DNA from: Actinomycetes bacterium
GTDB lineage: Bacteria; Actinomycetota; Actinomycetes; Actinomycetales; Cellulomonadaceae
Assembly (NCBI GenBank): GCA_023389545.1
Contig: JAEWEI010000385.1
Coordinates: 1 to 22,154, forward strand
Length of the DNA: 22,154 nt
Reading direction: 5' to 3'
A program made the position numbers and the translations under genes. Positions 1 to 8,616 of the stretch are shown piece after piece. Position 1 is the first letter of the stretch; every line of letters starts with the position of its first letter. Below the pieces are notes generated by a model. The model ran no database searches. It had not been told where the DNA came from and saw only the letters and a list, made by a program, of their open reading frames with translations.

Positions 1-1
1 C

Positions 2-238
2 GTGCTCGCTGCCGACGACACCATCGAGATCGCTGGCGTCCGGGTGACCACCGTGCAACGCACCGGCGTGGACATCGCACGCTGGCACACCGCCGACAGC
101 GCCCGCGCCACGCTCGTCGCGCTCTGCCGGGTCGGCTTCGACCCTGAGCGGGCGATCCACTCACTGCGCGCGATCTCCGGCCACGTCGGCGCCCGCGAGG
201 CGCGCGCGACCCTGTCAGCGCTCCTCGACCCGTCGTAG
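2..238 (+). CDS. C-terminal end of a hypothetical protein, possibly AbiEi-type antitoxin/DUF559-like (partial)
   Basis: The open frame is already running at the left edge and ends with TAG at 236-238, so this is the tail of a gene whose start lies outside the window; the GTG at position 2 is probably internal. The visible 78 residues read like the C-terminal part of actinobacterial proteins annotated as type IV toxin-antitoxin AbiEi-family antitoxins or DUF559-like proteins: a 'GVRVTTVQRTGVDIAR' stretch, then a helical region ending 'GHVGAREARATLSALLD'. This likeness is pattern recognition and the N-terminal winged-helix part is not visible, so function is unproven. It converges on rel with only 7 bases between the two stop codons and no obvious terminator hairpin between them. 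Confidence 0.6.
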   Translation: MLAADDTIEIAGVRVTTVQRTGVDIARWHTADSARATLVALCRVGFDPERAIHSLRAISGHVGAREARATLSALLDPS

Positions 239-245
239 AGCAGAG

Positions 246-2573
246 TCAGGCGCGGATGACCGGCTCCTCGGCGGCCTTGGCGCCGGTGATCCGGTAGACG
301 TCGAAGACGCCCTCGACCTTCCGCACCGCCGAGAGGACAGACGCCAGGTGTGACGGCTCCGCCATCTCGAAGACGAACCGCGACATCGCGACCCGGTCGC
401 GCGACGTCGACACCGACGCGGAGAGGATGTTGACGTGGTGGTCGGACAGCACCCGAGTGACGTCCGAGAGCAGTCGGCTCCGGTCGAGCGCCTCAACCTG
501 GATCTGCACGAGGAACAGCGCGCTGCTCCCCTGCGTCCACTCCACGTCCACGATCCGCTCGGGCTGCGCGCGGAGCTGCTCCACGTTGACGCAGTCGGTG
601 CGGTGCACGCTCACGCCCTGGCCGCGCGTGACGAAGCCGATGATGTCGTCGCCAGGCACCGGGGTGCAGCACTTGGCCAGCTTGACCCAGATGTCGTCGA
701 CGCCGCGGACCACCACGCCCGGATCGCCGGTCCGCACGCGGCGGGCCGTGTTCCCGGGACGCGCCGTCTCGGCGATGTCCTCCTCGGCGCCGGGCTCCCC
801 GCCCATCGACTGCACGAGCCGGTGCACCACAGTCGCGGCGGACACCTGGCCCTCGCCGATCGCGGCGTACAGCGCCGACACGTCCGCGTAACGCATCTCG
901 TTGGCGAGCGCGACGAGCGACTCATGGGACAGCAGTCGCTGGATCGGGAGGTTCTGCTTGCGCATCGCCTTCGCGATGGCGTCCTTGCCGTGCTCGATGG
1001 CCTCTTCGCGGCGTTCCTTCGAGAACCACTGCCGGATCTTGTTCCGCGCACGCGGGCTCTTGACGAAGCCCAGCCAGTCGCGGCTTGGCCCGGCCGTCTC
1101 CGACTTCGACGTCAGCACGTCCACCACGTCGCCGTTCTCGAGCGCCGAGTCGAGCGGGACGAGGCGGCCGTTGACCCGCGCGCCCATGGTCCGGTGCCCC
1201 ACCTCGGTGTGCACCGCATACGCGAAGTCGACAGGGGTGGAGCCAGCGGGCAACGCGACCACGTCGCCCTTCGGGGTGAAGACGTAGACCTCGGCGCCGG
1301 CGATCTCGAAGCGCAGCGAGTCGAGGAACTCGCTCGGGTCGGCCGTCTCCTTCTGCCAGTCGACGAGCTGGCGCAGCCAGGTCATGTCGTTGCCAGCCGG
1401 GTCGGTGGGGCCCGTGCCGGCGTGCTTGGCCGACTCCTTGTACTTCCAGTGCGCCGCGACGCCGTACTCCGCGCGGCGGTGCATGTCGTGCGTGCGGATC
1501 TGGATCTCCACCGGCTTGCCGCCCGGCCCGATGACAGTGGTGTGCAGCGACTGGTAGAGGTTGAACTTCGGCATCGCGATGTAGTCCTTGAACCGTCCGG
1601 GGACGGGATTCCACCGCGCGTGCAGGGCGCCGAGCGCCGCGTAGCAGTCACGCACCGAGTCCACCAGGACGCGGACGCCGACCAGGTCGTAGATGTCGGC
1701 GAAGTCGCGGCCGCGCACGATCATCTTCTGGTAGATCGAGTAGTAGTGCTTCGGCCGCCCGGTGACTGTCGCCCGGATCTTCGCCGAGCGCAGGTCGGCG
1801 CCCACCTGGTCGCGCACCACGGCTAGGTACTCCTCGCGGGCGGGCGCGCGCTCGGCGACCAGGTGCACGATCTCGTCGTAGACCTTGGGGTACAGCGTCG
1901 CGAACGACAGGTCCTCGAGCTCCCACTTGATCGTGTTCATTCCCAGCCGGTGCGCCAGCGGGGCGTAGATCTCCAGGGTCTCGCGGGCCTTCTTCTCAGC
2001 CGAGGACGCCGCCACGAACTTCCAGGTGCGCGCGTTGTGCAGCCGGTCCGCGAGCTTGATGACCAGCACGCGGATGTCGCGCGACATCGCCACGACCATC
2101 TTGCGGACCGTCTCGGCCTGCGCGGCGTCGCCGTACGCGACCTTGTCGAGCTTCGTCACTCCGTCGACGAGCATCGCGATCTCGGGGCCGAACTCCGCCC
2201 GGAGCTGGTCGAGCGAGTAGTCGGTGTCCTCGACCGTGTCGTGCAGCAACGCCGCGGCGAGCGTCGGGGGCGTCATGCCGAGCTCGGCGAGGATCGTGGC
2301 CACCGCCACCGGGTGGGTGATGTACGGGTCGCCGCTCTTGCGGAGCTGGCCGCGGTGCGCGCGCTCCGCGACGACATACGCCTGCTCGATGACCTGGAGA
2401 TCGGCCTTGGGGTGGTTGGTGCGGATGGCCTGGAGCAACGGCTCCAGCGCCGGGGACGTCGCCGGCCCGCGCGCCCCGAACCTCGCCAGCCGGGAGCGCA
2501 CCCTGCTGCCAGCCTGGCCGTCCGTTGAGACTGTGGGGACGTCCGAGCGGGTCGTCCGTGCGTTGTCGCTCAT
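246..2573 (-). CDS. rel: Bifunctional (p)ppGpp synthetase/hydrolase, Rel (RelA/SpoT family)
   Basis: Makes and degrades the stringent-response alarmone (p)ppGpp from ATP and GTP/GDP in response to uncharged tRNA on the ribosome. The 775 residues have the full long-RSH layout. The HD hydrolase domain shows H73, H87, HDTVED at 111-116 and LADRLHN at 174-180. The synthetase domain shows RFKD at 327-330, and the R-x-K-D form is typical of bifunctional enzymes (synthetase-only RelA carries ExDD), followed by YQSLHTTV at 340-347. A TGS domain lies at about 428-488 ('[12 protein letters not shown]'). A conserved Cys pair with '[12 protein letters not shown]' and a C-terminal ACT domain follow. Hydrolase and synthetase residues are all present, so both activities are expected. 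The ATG start has a strong GGGAGGGG ribosome site just upstream. It is the last gene of the yajC-secD-secF-apt-rel run, with a 52-base gap after apt that may hold its own promoter. Confidence 0.97.
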   Translation of the reverse strand: MSDNARTTRSDVPTVSTDGQAGSRVRSRLARFGARGPATSPALEPLLQAIRTNHPKADLQVIEQAYVVAERAHRGQLRKSGDPYITHPVAVATILAELGMTPPTLAAALLHDTVEDTDYSLDQLRAEFGPEIAMLVDGVTKLDKVAYGDAAQAETVRKMVVAMSRDIRVLVIKLADRLHNARTWKFVAASSAEKKARETLEIYAPLAHRLGMNTIKWELEDLSFATLYPKVYDEIVHLVAERAPAREEYLAVVRDQVGADLRSAKIRATVTGRPKHYYSIYQKMIVRGRDFADIYDLVGVRVLVDSVRDCYAALGALHARWNPVPGRFKDYIAMPKFNLYQSLHTTVIGPGGKPVEIQIRTHDMHRRAEYGVAAHWKYKESAKHAGTGPTDPAGNDMTWLRQLVDWQKETADPSEFLDSLRFEIAGAEVYVFTPKGDVVALPAGSTPVDFAYAVHTEVGHRTMGARVNGRLVPLDSALENGDVVDVLTSKSETAGPSRDWLGFVKSPRARNKIRQWFSKERREEAIEHGKDAIAKAMRKQNLPIQRLLSHESLVALANEMRYADVSALYAAIGEGQVSAATVVHRLVQSMGGEPGAEEDIAETARPGNTARRVRTGDPGVVVRGVDDIWVKLAKCCTPVPGDDIIGFVTRGQGVSVHRTDCVNVEQLRAQPERIVDVEWTQGSSALFLVQIQVEALDRSRLLSDVTRVLSDHHVNILSASVSTSRDRVAMSRFVFEMAEPSHLASVLSAVRKVEGVFDVYRITGAKAAEEPVIRA

Positions 2574-2606
2574 CTCACCCCTCCCGCGTGTCCACCGATC
2601 CGCAAG

Positions 2607-2612
2607 AGTCTA
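2607..2612 (-). promoter_or_regulatory. Possible -10 element of a rel promoter
   Basis: On the minus strand TAGACT (TAnnnT form) lies 34 bases upstream of the rel ATG in the apt-rel gap, giving a predicted transcript start near 2600 and a leader of about 27 bases that contains the GGGAGGGG ribosome site. The same hexamer occurs in the predicted yajC promoter. No convincing -35 is visible at 17-18 bases, so this is tentative; rel may also be read through from apt. Confidence 0.4.
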
Positions 2613-2625
2613 CGTCGCCGATCTG

Positions 2626-3174
2626 TCAGGCCACGGAGATGAGCGAGTCGACACGGTGGCCGGCCAGCACGTCGCGGCCGGCCAGGAAGGCGAGCTCGAC
2701 CAGGAACGACAGCCCGACCACCTCCGCGCCGCAGTGCTCGAACAGCCGGATCGTCGCCCCGGCGGTGCCGCCAGTGGCGAGCACGTCGTCGACGATCAGC
2801 ACCCGCGCGCCACGGGGCACGGTGAACGGGTGCACCTCCACCGTCGCCGTGCCGTACTCGAGCGAGTACTCCTCCGCTGCCGTGGGGCCGGGGAGCTTGC
2901 CGTGCTTGCGCACCGGCACGAACCCCGCCCCGAGGGCCGTGGCCACAGGCGCCGCGAGGATGAAGCCCCGCGCCTCCGTCCCGGCGACCAGGTCCACAGG
3001 ACCCGTCACGCGGCCGGCGATCTCGTCGACAACCCCCGCGAACGCCTCGGCGTCCGCGAGCAGCGGCGTGATGTCCTTGAAGCCGACGCCCGGCGACGGG
3101 AAGTCGGGGACGTCCCGGATGAGCTCGTTGACACGGTGGATCAGCGCGTCTCCGCGCAGTGCTGCTGACGGCAT
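2626..3174 (-). CDS. apt: Adenine phosphoribosyltransferase
   Basis: Salvages adenine with PRPP to AMP in the cytoplasm. The 182 residues are the usual length for the family. The PRPP-binding signature is VLIVDDVLATGGTAG at 125-139 with the two acidic residues D129-D130. The N-terminal 'IRDVPDFPSPGVGFKDITPLL' region (19-39) is typical of bacterial Apt, and EARGF (67-71) and the flexible loop around RKHGKLPG (89-96) are also in place. It begins 7 bases after the secF stop, so it is almost certainly cotranscribed with the secretion genes, and rel follows. The apt-rel pairing is an old conserved arrangement in actinobacteria and links adenine nucleotide salvage with alarmone metabolism. The ATG start lacks a strong ribosome site, which suggests coupling to secF translation. 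Confidence 0.96.
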   Translation of the reverse strand: MPSAALRGDALIHRVNELIRDVPDFPSPGVGFKDITPLLADAEAFAGVVDEIAGRVTGPVDLVAGTEARGFILAAPVATALGAGFVPVRKHGKLPGPTAAEEYSLEYGTATVEVHPFTVPRGARVLIVDDVLATGGTAGATIRLFEHCGAEVVGLSFLVELAFLAGRDVLAGHRVDSLISVA

Positions 3175-3181
3175 GGTGGTG

Positions 3182-4285
3182 CTACTTCTTCCCAGTCTTG
3201 CGGCGCTTGGGCTGTGCGGCGGCGCCCTGGTGGGCGCCGGGCCGCAACTGGCCCACGTGGATGGCGACAGGCGCCCCGGACGTCGTGGCCTCGGTGGCCC
3301 CCTCGGCGGTCGCCGCGCGAGCGGCGAGCACCTTCGCGGTGTGCGCGGCGATCTTCGCCTCGCGATCGCGCAGCGTCACCTCGGCAGGGGTCGCGAGGAA
3401 GATCGACGAGAACGTGCCGACGGCCATGCCCACGAACAGCGCGAGCGCGATGTCGCGCAGCGTGCCAGCTCCCAGCAGGAACGCCCCGATGAACAGGATC
3501 GCGCTCACGGGCAGCAGCGCCACGACCGAGGTGTTGATCGACCGCACCAGGGTCTGGTTGACCGCCAGGTTGGCCTTCTCGGCGTAGGTGTACCGCGTCT
3601 GGTCGAGCACGTCGGCGGTGTTCTCGCGCACCTTGTCGAACACCACGACGGTGTCGTAGATCGAGTACCCGAGGATCGTCAGGAACCCGATCACGGTGGC
3701 GGGCGTGACCTCCCAGCCGACAGCGGCGTAGATGCCGACGGTGATGATCAGGTCGTGGAACAGCGCGATCAGCGCGGCCGCGGCCATCCGCCAGTTGCGG
3801 AAGTACACGGTCATGACGACCGTCACCAGAGCGAGGAACACCAGCAGGCCGTTGACGGCCTTCTGCGTGACGTCCTTGCCCCACGACGGGCCGACGAATG
3901 AGCTCGCGACGTTCTCCACCGGCACGTCGAACGCCTCGGCGAGGTTCTGCTGGGCCTCCGCGAGGCGCACCTCGTCCAGCGCGACGGTCTGGATGCGCAG
4001 CGCGGACCCGCCGACTGTCGTCACGCGGGGCACCTCTTCCGGGGCGACCTCCTGCACGACGTCGCTGGCCAGCGACTGATCGGCGGTCGTCACACCGGAG
4101 ACCACGAACTGCGAGCCGCCACGGAACTCGATGCCGGGGTTCAGGCCCGGCTTGATCAGCAGGATCGCGGAGAGCAGCACGATCACCGCCGAGATCGTGT
4201 ACCACAGGCGGCGCCGTCCGACGATGTCGTATGACCGGCGACCGGTGTAGAGGTCGTTGCCCCACTGGGCGAATCCGACAGCCAT
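3182..4285 (-). CDS. secF: Protein translocase subunit SecF
   Basis: Membrane subunit that, with SecD, uses the proton gradient to help pull and release proteins crossing the SecYEG channel. The 367 residues show the family layout: a first membrane segment at about 28-45, the GLNPGIEFRGG motif at 47-57, an extracytoplasmic domain to about 140, then five membrane segments (about 142-161, 168-187, 195-216, 249-272 and 276-298). The signature GYSIYDTVVVFDKVREN spans 206-222. The C-terminus is a basic cytoplasmic tail rich in Ala, Gly and Lys, as in other actinobacterial SecF proteins. The ATG start shares one base with the secD stop (TGATG on the coding strand), so translation should be coupled and give matched amounts of the two partners. 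Confidence 0.97.
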   Translation of the reverse strand: MAVGFAQWGNDLYTGRRSYDIVGRRRLWYTISAVIVLLSAILLIKPGLNPGIEFRGGSQFVVSGVTTADQSLASDVVQEVAPEEVPRVTTVGGSALRIQTVALDEVRLAEAQQNLAEAFDVPVENVASSFVGPSWGKDVTQKAVNGLLVFLALVTVVMTVYFRNWRMAAAALIALFHDLIITVGIYAAVGWEVTPATVIGFLTILGYSIYDTVVVFDKVRENTADVLDQTRYTYAEKANLAVNQTLVRSINTSVVALLPVSAILFIGAFLLGAGTLRDIALALFVGMAVGTFSSIFLATPAEVTLRDREAKIAAHTAKVLAARAATAEGATEATTSGAPVAIHVGQLRPGAHQGAAAQPKRRKTGKK

Positions 4286-6228
4286 CAGTGCTCCGTCCCC
4301 TCGGTCGTGTCAGACCCGTGCTCGCCGGAGACGTCCGGGGATGTCATGTCGTCTGGCCTCTCGTGGCCGCCACCGGCGTCCGCACCGCCGCGTGACTCGT
4401 CCTCGCGCGCCCGCTCGTCGGACGACTGCGCTGCGGCGCGCTCGGCGGCACGCCGCTCGGCGATCGTCATCGTCGCGGCGCCGACTCCTGCGCCGACCGG
4501 CACACGGGCCTCGGCCTTCTCGGTCGCGTGGCCGTTGCCCGTGGGGGCCGGGCCGGTGACGACCTTGCCGCGCCCGACGTACCGGGTCGCCGCCGCGCCG
4601 AGCCGGCGCGGGTCGAGGCCCGAGAACCGGTGGCCCGAGGCGAAGAACCGGGTGCGGGCCAGGAGCGTCATCAGCGGGTGCGTGAAGAAGAACACCACGA
4701 GCAGGTCGATCAGGGTGGTGAGGCCGAGCGTGAAGGCGAAGCCGCGCACCCCGCCGACGGCGAGGAAGTACAGCACCACTGCCGCGAGGAAGTTCACGGC
4801 GTCCGAGGCGAGGATCGTGCGCCGGGCGCGGTCCCAGCCGCGGTCGACGGCCGGGCCGAGGCTCCGCCCGTCGCGCAGCTCGTCGCGGATGCGCTCGAAG
4901 TACACGATGAACGAGTCGGCGGTGATGCCGATCGCGACGATCAGGCCGGCGACGCCGGGCAGCGACAGGCGGTAGCCCTGCGTCCACGACAGCACCGTGA
5001 TCACGCCGTAGGTGACGACGCCAGCGATGAGCAGCGACGCGACGGTGACCAGGCCGAGCGCGCGGTACTGGAACAGCGAGTAGATCACCACGAGGAGCAG
5101 CCCGATGGCGCCCGCGATGAGGCCCTTCTGCAGCTGCTCGGTGCCGAGCGTCGCGGAGATCTGCTCCTGGCTCTGCAAGTCGAAGGTCAGCGGCAGCGCG
5201 CCGAAGTTGAGCTGGTTGGCCAGCGTCGCGGCGCTCTCCCGGTTGAAGCTGCCGGAGATCTCCGCCTCGCCGTTGCTGATGATCGTGCCGGCGCTGAGCG
5301 ACGGCGCCGAGATCACGAGGCCGTCGAGCACCATCGCGAACTGGTTCTGCGGGGGCGTGGACGCCAGCCCCTGCAGACGCGTGGTCGTCTCGCGGAACAG
5401 GTCGGTGCCCGCGGAGTTGAACTTGATGTTGACGACCCACTCGTTGGTCGTCGCGCCCGTCTGAGTCGTCCTCAAGCCAGACGTCGCGGACGCGACGTCG
5501 GAGCCCTTGATCTCCACCGGGCCGAGCAGGTACTTGGCCGTGCCGTCGTCGGCGCACGTGACCAGCGCCTTGTCGGGGTCGGCGGCCTCGCCACCGACGA
5601 GGTTCTCCGGGTTCGTGCAGTCGAGCGCGTCGAAGTCCGCCTCGACCTTAGGGGTGACGTAGTACGCCGTGTCGCTCGGGCTGTCCGGCGCGGCCTTGGT
5701 CGGCGTGTCCGACGGCGGGGCAGCGTCCTCGGTGGCGCCGTCCGTCGGGGCGTCGGTCGCGCCATCAGTCGGAGCGTCTGTGGCGCCGTCAGTCGGGGCG
5801 TCGGTCGCGCCGTCGGTGCTCGTCGCCTGCGGCGCCCCGATGGCCAGCACCGGCCGGAATGTCATCTGCGCCGACTTCGTCACCAGCGCGATGGTCTCCT
5901 CGTCCGGAGTCCCGGGCAGCGACACCACGATGTTGCGACCGCCCTGGCTGGTGATCTCGGCCTCGGCCACACCCGAGGAGTCCACGCGCTGACGGATCAC
6001 GTTGATCGCCTGCGAGATGGTCTCCGACGTGATCGGCTCGTTGTTCTCCGTCACCGCCGTCAGGATGAGCTGGGTGCCGCCCTCGAGGTCGAGCGCCAGC
6101 TTCGGCGTCCAGGTCGCGTCTGACAGCTGCGTGCCGGCGAAGAGCGAGCCGAAGAGGGCGACGATGATCGCGCCGAGCACGGCGAGGGTGCGTACCGGCC
6201 GGGGCCGGCGGCTGGGTGGCTGAGCCAA
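4285..6228 (-). CDS. secD: Protein translocase subunit SecD
   Basis: Partner of SecF in the SecDF accessory complex of the Sec pathway. The 647 residues start with a membrane segment (about 12-32), followed by LALDLEGGTQLIL at 45-57, a large extracytoplasmic domain, and five more membrane segments between about 370 and 525. The conserved segment GVAGLIVAIGITADSF at 425-440 is followed by the FERIRDE signature at 444-450. The first extracytoplasmic domain carries an unusual Thr/Asp/Ala/Pro-rich repeat insert at 138-190. The C-terminal 100 residues are charged and look disordered. The start is TTG at 6226-6228: no upstream ATG or GTG fits the frame, and the protein begins a normal distance before the first membrane segment. 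A weak purine-rich site (AGAGAAG) lies about 8 bases upstream. yajC precedes it and secF overlaps its stop. Confidence 0.96.
   Translation of the reverse strand: MAQPPSRRPRPVRTLAVLGAIIVALFGSLFAGTQLSDATWTPKLALDLEGGTQLILTAVTENNEPITSETISQAINVIRQRVDSSGVAEAEITSQGGRNIVVSLPGTPDEETIALVTKSAQMTFRPVLAIGAPQATSTDGATDAPTDGATDAPTDGATDAPTDGATEDAAPPSDTPTKAAPDSPSDTAYYVTPKVEADFDALDCTNPENLVGGEAADPDKALVTCADDGTAKYLLGPVEIKGSDVASATSGLRTTQTGATTNEWVVNIKFNSAGTDLFRETTTRLQGLASTPPQNQFAMVLDGLVISAPSLSAGTIISNGEAEISGSFNRESAATLANQLNFGALPLTFDLQSQEQISATLGTEQLQKGLIAGAIGLLLVVIYSLFQYRALGLVTVASLLIAGVVTYGVITVLSWTQGYRLSLPGVAGLIVAIGITADSFIVYFERIRDELRDGRSLGPAVDRGWDRARRTILASDAVNFLAAVVLYFLAVGGVRGFAFTLGLTTLIDLLVVFFFTHPLMTLLARTRFFASGHRFSGLDPRRLGAAATRYVGRGKVVTGPAPTGNGHATEKAEARVPVGAGVGAATMTIAERRAAERAAAQSSDERAREDESRGGADAGGGHERPDDMTSPDVSGEHGSDTTEGTEH
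5728..5817 (-). repeat. 24-base in-frame tandem repeat inside secD (TDGATDAP units)
   Basis: Three full 24-base units (5794-5817, 5770-5793, 5746-5769) and a partial fourth (5728-5745) encode TDGATDAP three times and then TDGATE, at SecD residues 138-167. Units 1 and 3 differ at only two bases and unit 2 is a little more diverged, so the repetition is at DNA level and not only amino-acid bias. It lies in the extracytoplasmic domain just after the conserved 'MTFRPVLAI' strand and probably forms a flexible linker. Such repeats commonly vary in copy number by slippage. Confidence 0.9.
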
Positions 6229-6251
6229 CGGAGTGTCTTCTCTCGTGCGCG

Positions 6252-6277
6252 CACCGCCCGGCAGGCGCCGGGCGGTG
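6252..6277. other. Perfect 11-bp hairpin between yajC and secD
   Basis: CACCGCCCGGC at 6252-6262 pairs perfectly with GCCGGGCGGTG at 6267-6277 around a 4-base AGGC loop. It lies 24 bases upstream of the secD TTG start and has no T-tract on either side. In a cotranscribed yajC-secD message it could act as a partial terminator, an mRNA-stability element or a processing site. Its role is not known. Confidence 0.65.
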
Positions 6278-6322
6278 GGACCGTTCCCGCTCGGCGCAGT
6301 GCCTCGCGGGTCTGAGGGCTAG

Positions 6323-6742
6323 CTACTTCTTCTCGGGGTCGTCCTCGTCGCGGGCGGGACGAGCCGGGGGCATCGAGGACAGGTCGTCAGGGACGTCGAT
6401 CGAGTCCGCGGCGAGCTCCTCCTCGGAGCCGTACGACTCGTCATCCGACTCGTCCTCGTCGTACTCGTCGTCCTCGTCCTCTTCGACGGGCGGCTCGACG
6501 AGCTTGGCGATCGCGGCGCGCAGCCACCGGGACTCGTTGCCCGGCGTCGACTCGAGCGTGATGATGTCGTCCTCGATGTCCACCACAGTCCCGAACAGGC
6601 CAGAACCCGTCATGACCTCCTGGCCGACCTCGAGGTTCGCACGGAAGTCAGCCGCCTGACGCTGCTGCTTGCGGGTGCGGTTCGTCATGAGCCACATGGC
6701 GCCGAAGGCGAGCGCCAAGATGATGAGGAACGAGTAGTCCAT
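6323..6742 (-). CDS. yajC: Preprotein translocase subunit YajC
   Basis: Small single-span membrane protein associated with the SecDF complex. The 139 residues begin with a membrane segment (about 3-19), followed by the conserved 'MTNRTRKQQRQ' turn (19-29) and the core 'VGQEVMTGSGLFGTVVDIEDD' region (39-59), which is typical of YajC. From about residue 85 the protein becomes an extremely acidic Asp/Glu tail with Ser and Tyr, then a mixed-charge end 'DEDDPEKK'. Long acidic tails are seen in several actinobacterial YajC proteins. It is followed after 94 bases by secD and preceded by a predicted promoter, so it probably begins a yajC-secD-secF-apt(-rel) transcription unit separate from ruvB. Confidence 0.94.
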   Translation of the reverse strand: MDYSFLIILALAFGAMWLMTNRTRKQQRQAADFRANLEVGQEVMTGSGLFGTVVDIEDDIITLESTPGNESRWLRAAIAKLVEPPVEEDEDDEYDEDESDDESYGSEEELAADSIDVPDDLSSMPPARPARDEDDPEKK

Positions 6743-6780
6743 GGAAGGTCAGTCTCCGGTCTGATCGAGATGTCCGCCGT

Positions 6781-6810
6781 AGTCTAGGCGCCCAGCCTGC
6801 TCGCGCCTAA
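6781..6810 (-). promoter_or_regulatory. Predicted promoter of the yajC-secDF-apt unit
   Basis: On the minus strand a weak -35 TTAGGC (6805-6810), an 18-base spacer and a good -10 TAGACT (6781-6786) predict a transcript start near 6774 and a leader of about 32 bases before the yajC ATG. A GGAG ribosome site sits about 12 bases before the ATG. The gap between ruvB and yajC is 169 bases, the longest inside the minus-strand block, which supports a new transcription start here. Confidence 0.5.
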
Positions 6811-6911
6811 CCTCCCCACGGACTTCTCCGCGGCGTGAAGGCAGATGACGGCGTGCACAACGTTTCACACGCGCCAACAGTTCCGAGGGTTCGAGCCTAC
6901 GAGCATCGTCT

Positions 6912-7964
6912 CTAGGAGAACAGCGTCCCCGACGGCGACGGCGGGGTGAGGCCCAGATGCTCCCAAGCGGCGGGCATGGCGATCCGCCCGCGCGGTGTCC
7001 GGCCGACCAGGCCCTCGCGCACCAGGAACGGCTCCGCCACCGTCTCGACGGTCTCGGGCTCCTCCCCCACGGCGACGGCCAGCGTCGTCAGCCCCACGGG
7101 CCCGCCGCCGAACCGGGTGCACAGCGCGGTGAGCACGGCGCGGTCGAGCCGGTCGAGCCCGAGGGCGTCCACCTCGTACACCTCGAGCGCGGCCCGTGCC
7201 GCGTTGAGCGACAGCCGCCCGTCGCCGCGCACCTGCGCCCAGTCCCGTACACGGCGCAGCAGGCGGTTCGCGATGCGCGGGGTGCCTCGCGATCGGGAGG
7301 CGATCTCCCCCGCGGCACTGGCCTCGAGCGGGACGCCGAGCAGCCCGGCGGAGCGGGTGAGCACCTGCTCGAGCTCGTCGGCGGAGTAGAAGTCGAGGTG
7401 GGCGGTGAAGCCGAACCGGTCCCGCAGCGGCGCGGGCAGCAGCCCGGCCCGCGTGGTCGCGCCCACGACGGTGAACGGCGGCAGCGACAGCGGGATCGCA
7501 CTGGCGCCCGCCCCCTTGCCGACCACGACGTCGACGCGGAAGTCCTCCATCGCGACGTAGAGCAGTTCCTCGGCGGGCCGGGCCAGCCGGTGGATCTCGT
7601 CGAGGAACAGCACCTCGTTCTCCTCGAGCGAGGAGAGGACCGCGGCGAGGTCGCCGGCGTGCTGGATGGCGGGGCCACTGGTCACGCGAAGCGACGTGCC
7701 GAGCTCCGCCGCGATGATCATGGCCAGCGTCGTCTTGCCCAGCCCGGGCGGGCCTGACAAGAGCACGTGATCAGGCGCCTTGCCCCGCCCGACGGCCGCG
7801 TCGAGCACGAGGGAGAGCTGGTCGCGCACAACGTGCTGGCCGACGAACTCGACGAGCCGCCGTGGGCGCAGTGCCGCCTCGGCAGCGCGCTCCAGGTCGG
7901 AGGCATCGGGCCGCACCAGGGAGACCTCGTCAAGCGCCCCGAGCTCGCCGTCCAGGTCAGCCAC
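6912..7964 (-). CDS. ruvB: Holliday junction branch migration helicase RuvB
   Basis: AAA+ ATPase motor that, as hexamers on RuvA, drives branch migration of Holliday junctions in recombinational repair. It has 350 residues, the usual length. Walker A GPPGLGKT is at 71-78, Walker B LFLDE at 119-123, sensor 1 GATTRAG at 168-174, the arginine-finger segment LRDRFG at 180-185, and the C-terminal winged helix carries [10 protein letters not shown]. The frame stays open further upstream, but the start is placed at GTG 7962-7964. It overlaps the end of ruvA by 8 bases, gives the usual short N-terminal tail before '[12 protein letters not shown]', and avoids a long overlap with ruvA. Confidence 0.97.
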   Translation of the reverse strand: MADLDGELGALDEVSLVRPDASDLERAAEAALRPRRLVEFVGQHVVRDQLSLVLDAAVGRGKAPDHVLLSGPPGLGKTTLAMIIAAELGTSLRVTSGPAIQHAGDLAAVLSSLEENEVLFLDEIHRLARPAEELLYVAMEDFRVDVVVGKGAGASAIPLSLPPFTVVGATTRAGLLPAPLRDRFGFTAHLDFYSADELEQVLTRSAGLLGVPLEASAAGEIASRSRGTPRIANRLLRRVRDWAQVRGDGRLSLNAARAALEVYEVDALGLDRLDRAVLTALCTRFGGGPVGLTTLAVAVGEEPETVETVAEPFLVREGLVGRTPRGRIAMPAAWEHLGLTPPSPSGTLFS

Positions 7965-8568
7965 GGCCGCCCCCGAGCGTCCGCAGCGCGGCGCGCAGCA
8001 CCGCCGCGACGTCGCCCGGCGCCACGTCACCCTGCTCGAGCACCTGCGCCACCGCGTCGTCCGCCGCACGGCCGTTCCAGCCGAGGCCGACCAGCGCCTC
8101 CACGACCTGGTCACGACGGTCGACGGGCGCCGCAGGCGTGAAAGCGCCTTCGGCCACCATCTCCGCAGGAGCACCGAGCCGGCCCCCGAGCTCGAGCACG
8201 ATGCGCTGGGCGCCCTTGTGCCCGATGCCGGGCACCCGCTTGAGCGCGGCCAGGTCCTCCCCGGCCACCGCCCGGCGGAGCCCCTCGGGGCTGTGCACGG
8301 CGAGCATCGCCAGGGCGAGCCGGGGGCCCACTCCGCTGACGGTCTGCAGCACCTCGAAGACCTCGCGCTCGTCGGCGTCGGCGAAGCCGAAGAGCGTCAA
8401 CGAGTCCTCACGCACTACGAGCGACGTCCACAGCAGGGCCTCGGCGCCCACCCGCAGCGCGGCGAGCGTCGTGGGCGTGGCCTGCACGAGCATGCCGACA
8501 CCACCGACCTCGACCACTGCGGCGTCCAGCCGCACAGCCTGCACAGTGCCCCGTACCGACGCGATCAC
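7957..8568 (-). CDS. ruvA: Holliday junction-binding protein RuvA
   Basis: Binds the four-way junction as tetramers and loads RuvB. The 203 residues show an N-terminal OB-fold (1-62, 'MIASVRGTV ... LTLFGF'). Two helix-hairpin-helix motifs follow (about 74-89 '[16 protein letters not shown]' and 109-127 with [10 protein letters not shown]), and the C-terminal three-helix domain (about 155-203) that contacts RuvB ends in LRTLGGGRG. The start is GTG with GGAGG about 6 bases upstream. A 92-base gap separates it from ruvC and holds a predicted promoter and SOS box, so ruvA-ruvB can be transcribed independently of ruvC. Confidence 0.97.
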   Translation of the reverse strand: MIASVRGTVQAVRLDAAVVEVGGVGMLVQATPTTLAALRVGAEALLWTSLVVREDSLTLFGFADADEREVFEVLQTVSGVGPRLALAMLAVHSPEGLRRAVAGEDLAALKRVPGIGHKGAQRIVLELGGRLGAPAEMVAEGAFTPAAPVDRRDQVVEALVGLGWNGRAADDAVAQVLEQGDVAPGDVAAVLRAALRTLGGGRG

Positions 8569-8616
8569 CCGCGGTCCTCCCTCATCGTGGAGCGCATCCG
8601 GCGCGCGTCCGACAGC

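Noticed and set aside
435..1826. 463-residue plus-strand open frame antisense to rel
   Set aside because: Shadow of the rel coding frame; repetitive Arg/Val/His/Asp composition and no domain.
4528..6123. 531-residue plus-strand open frame antisense to secD
   Set aside because: Shadow of secD; its Arg/Gly/Val repeat only mirrors the secD tandem repeat.
6880..6900. T-arm-like GGTTCGAGCC sequence downstream of ruvB, suggesting a tRNA fragment
   Set aside because: The flanking stem pairs at only 3 of 5 positions and no acceptor, anticodon or D arm can be built around it.
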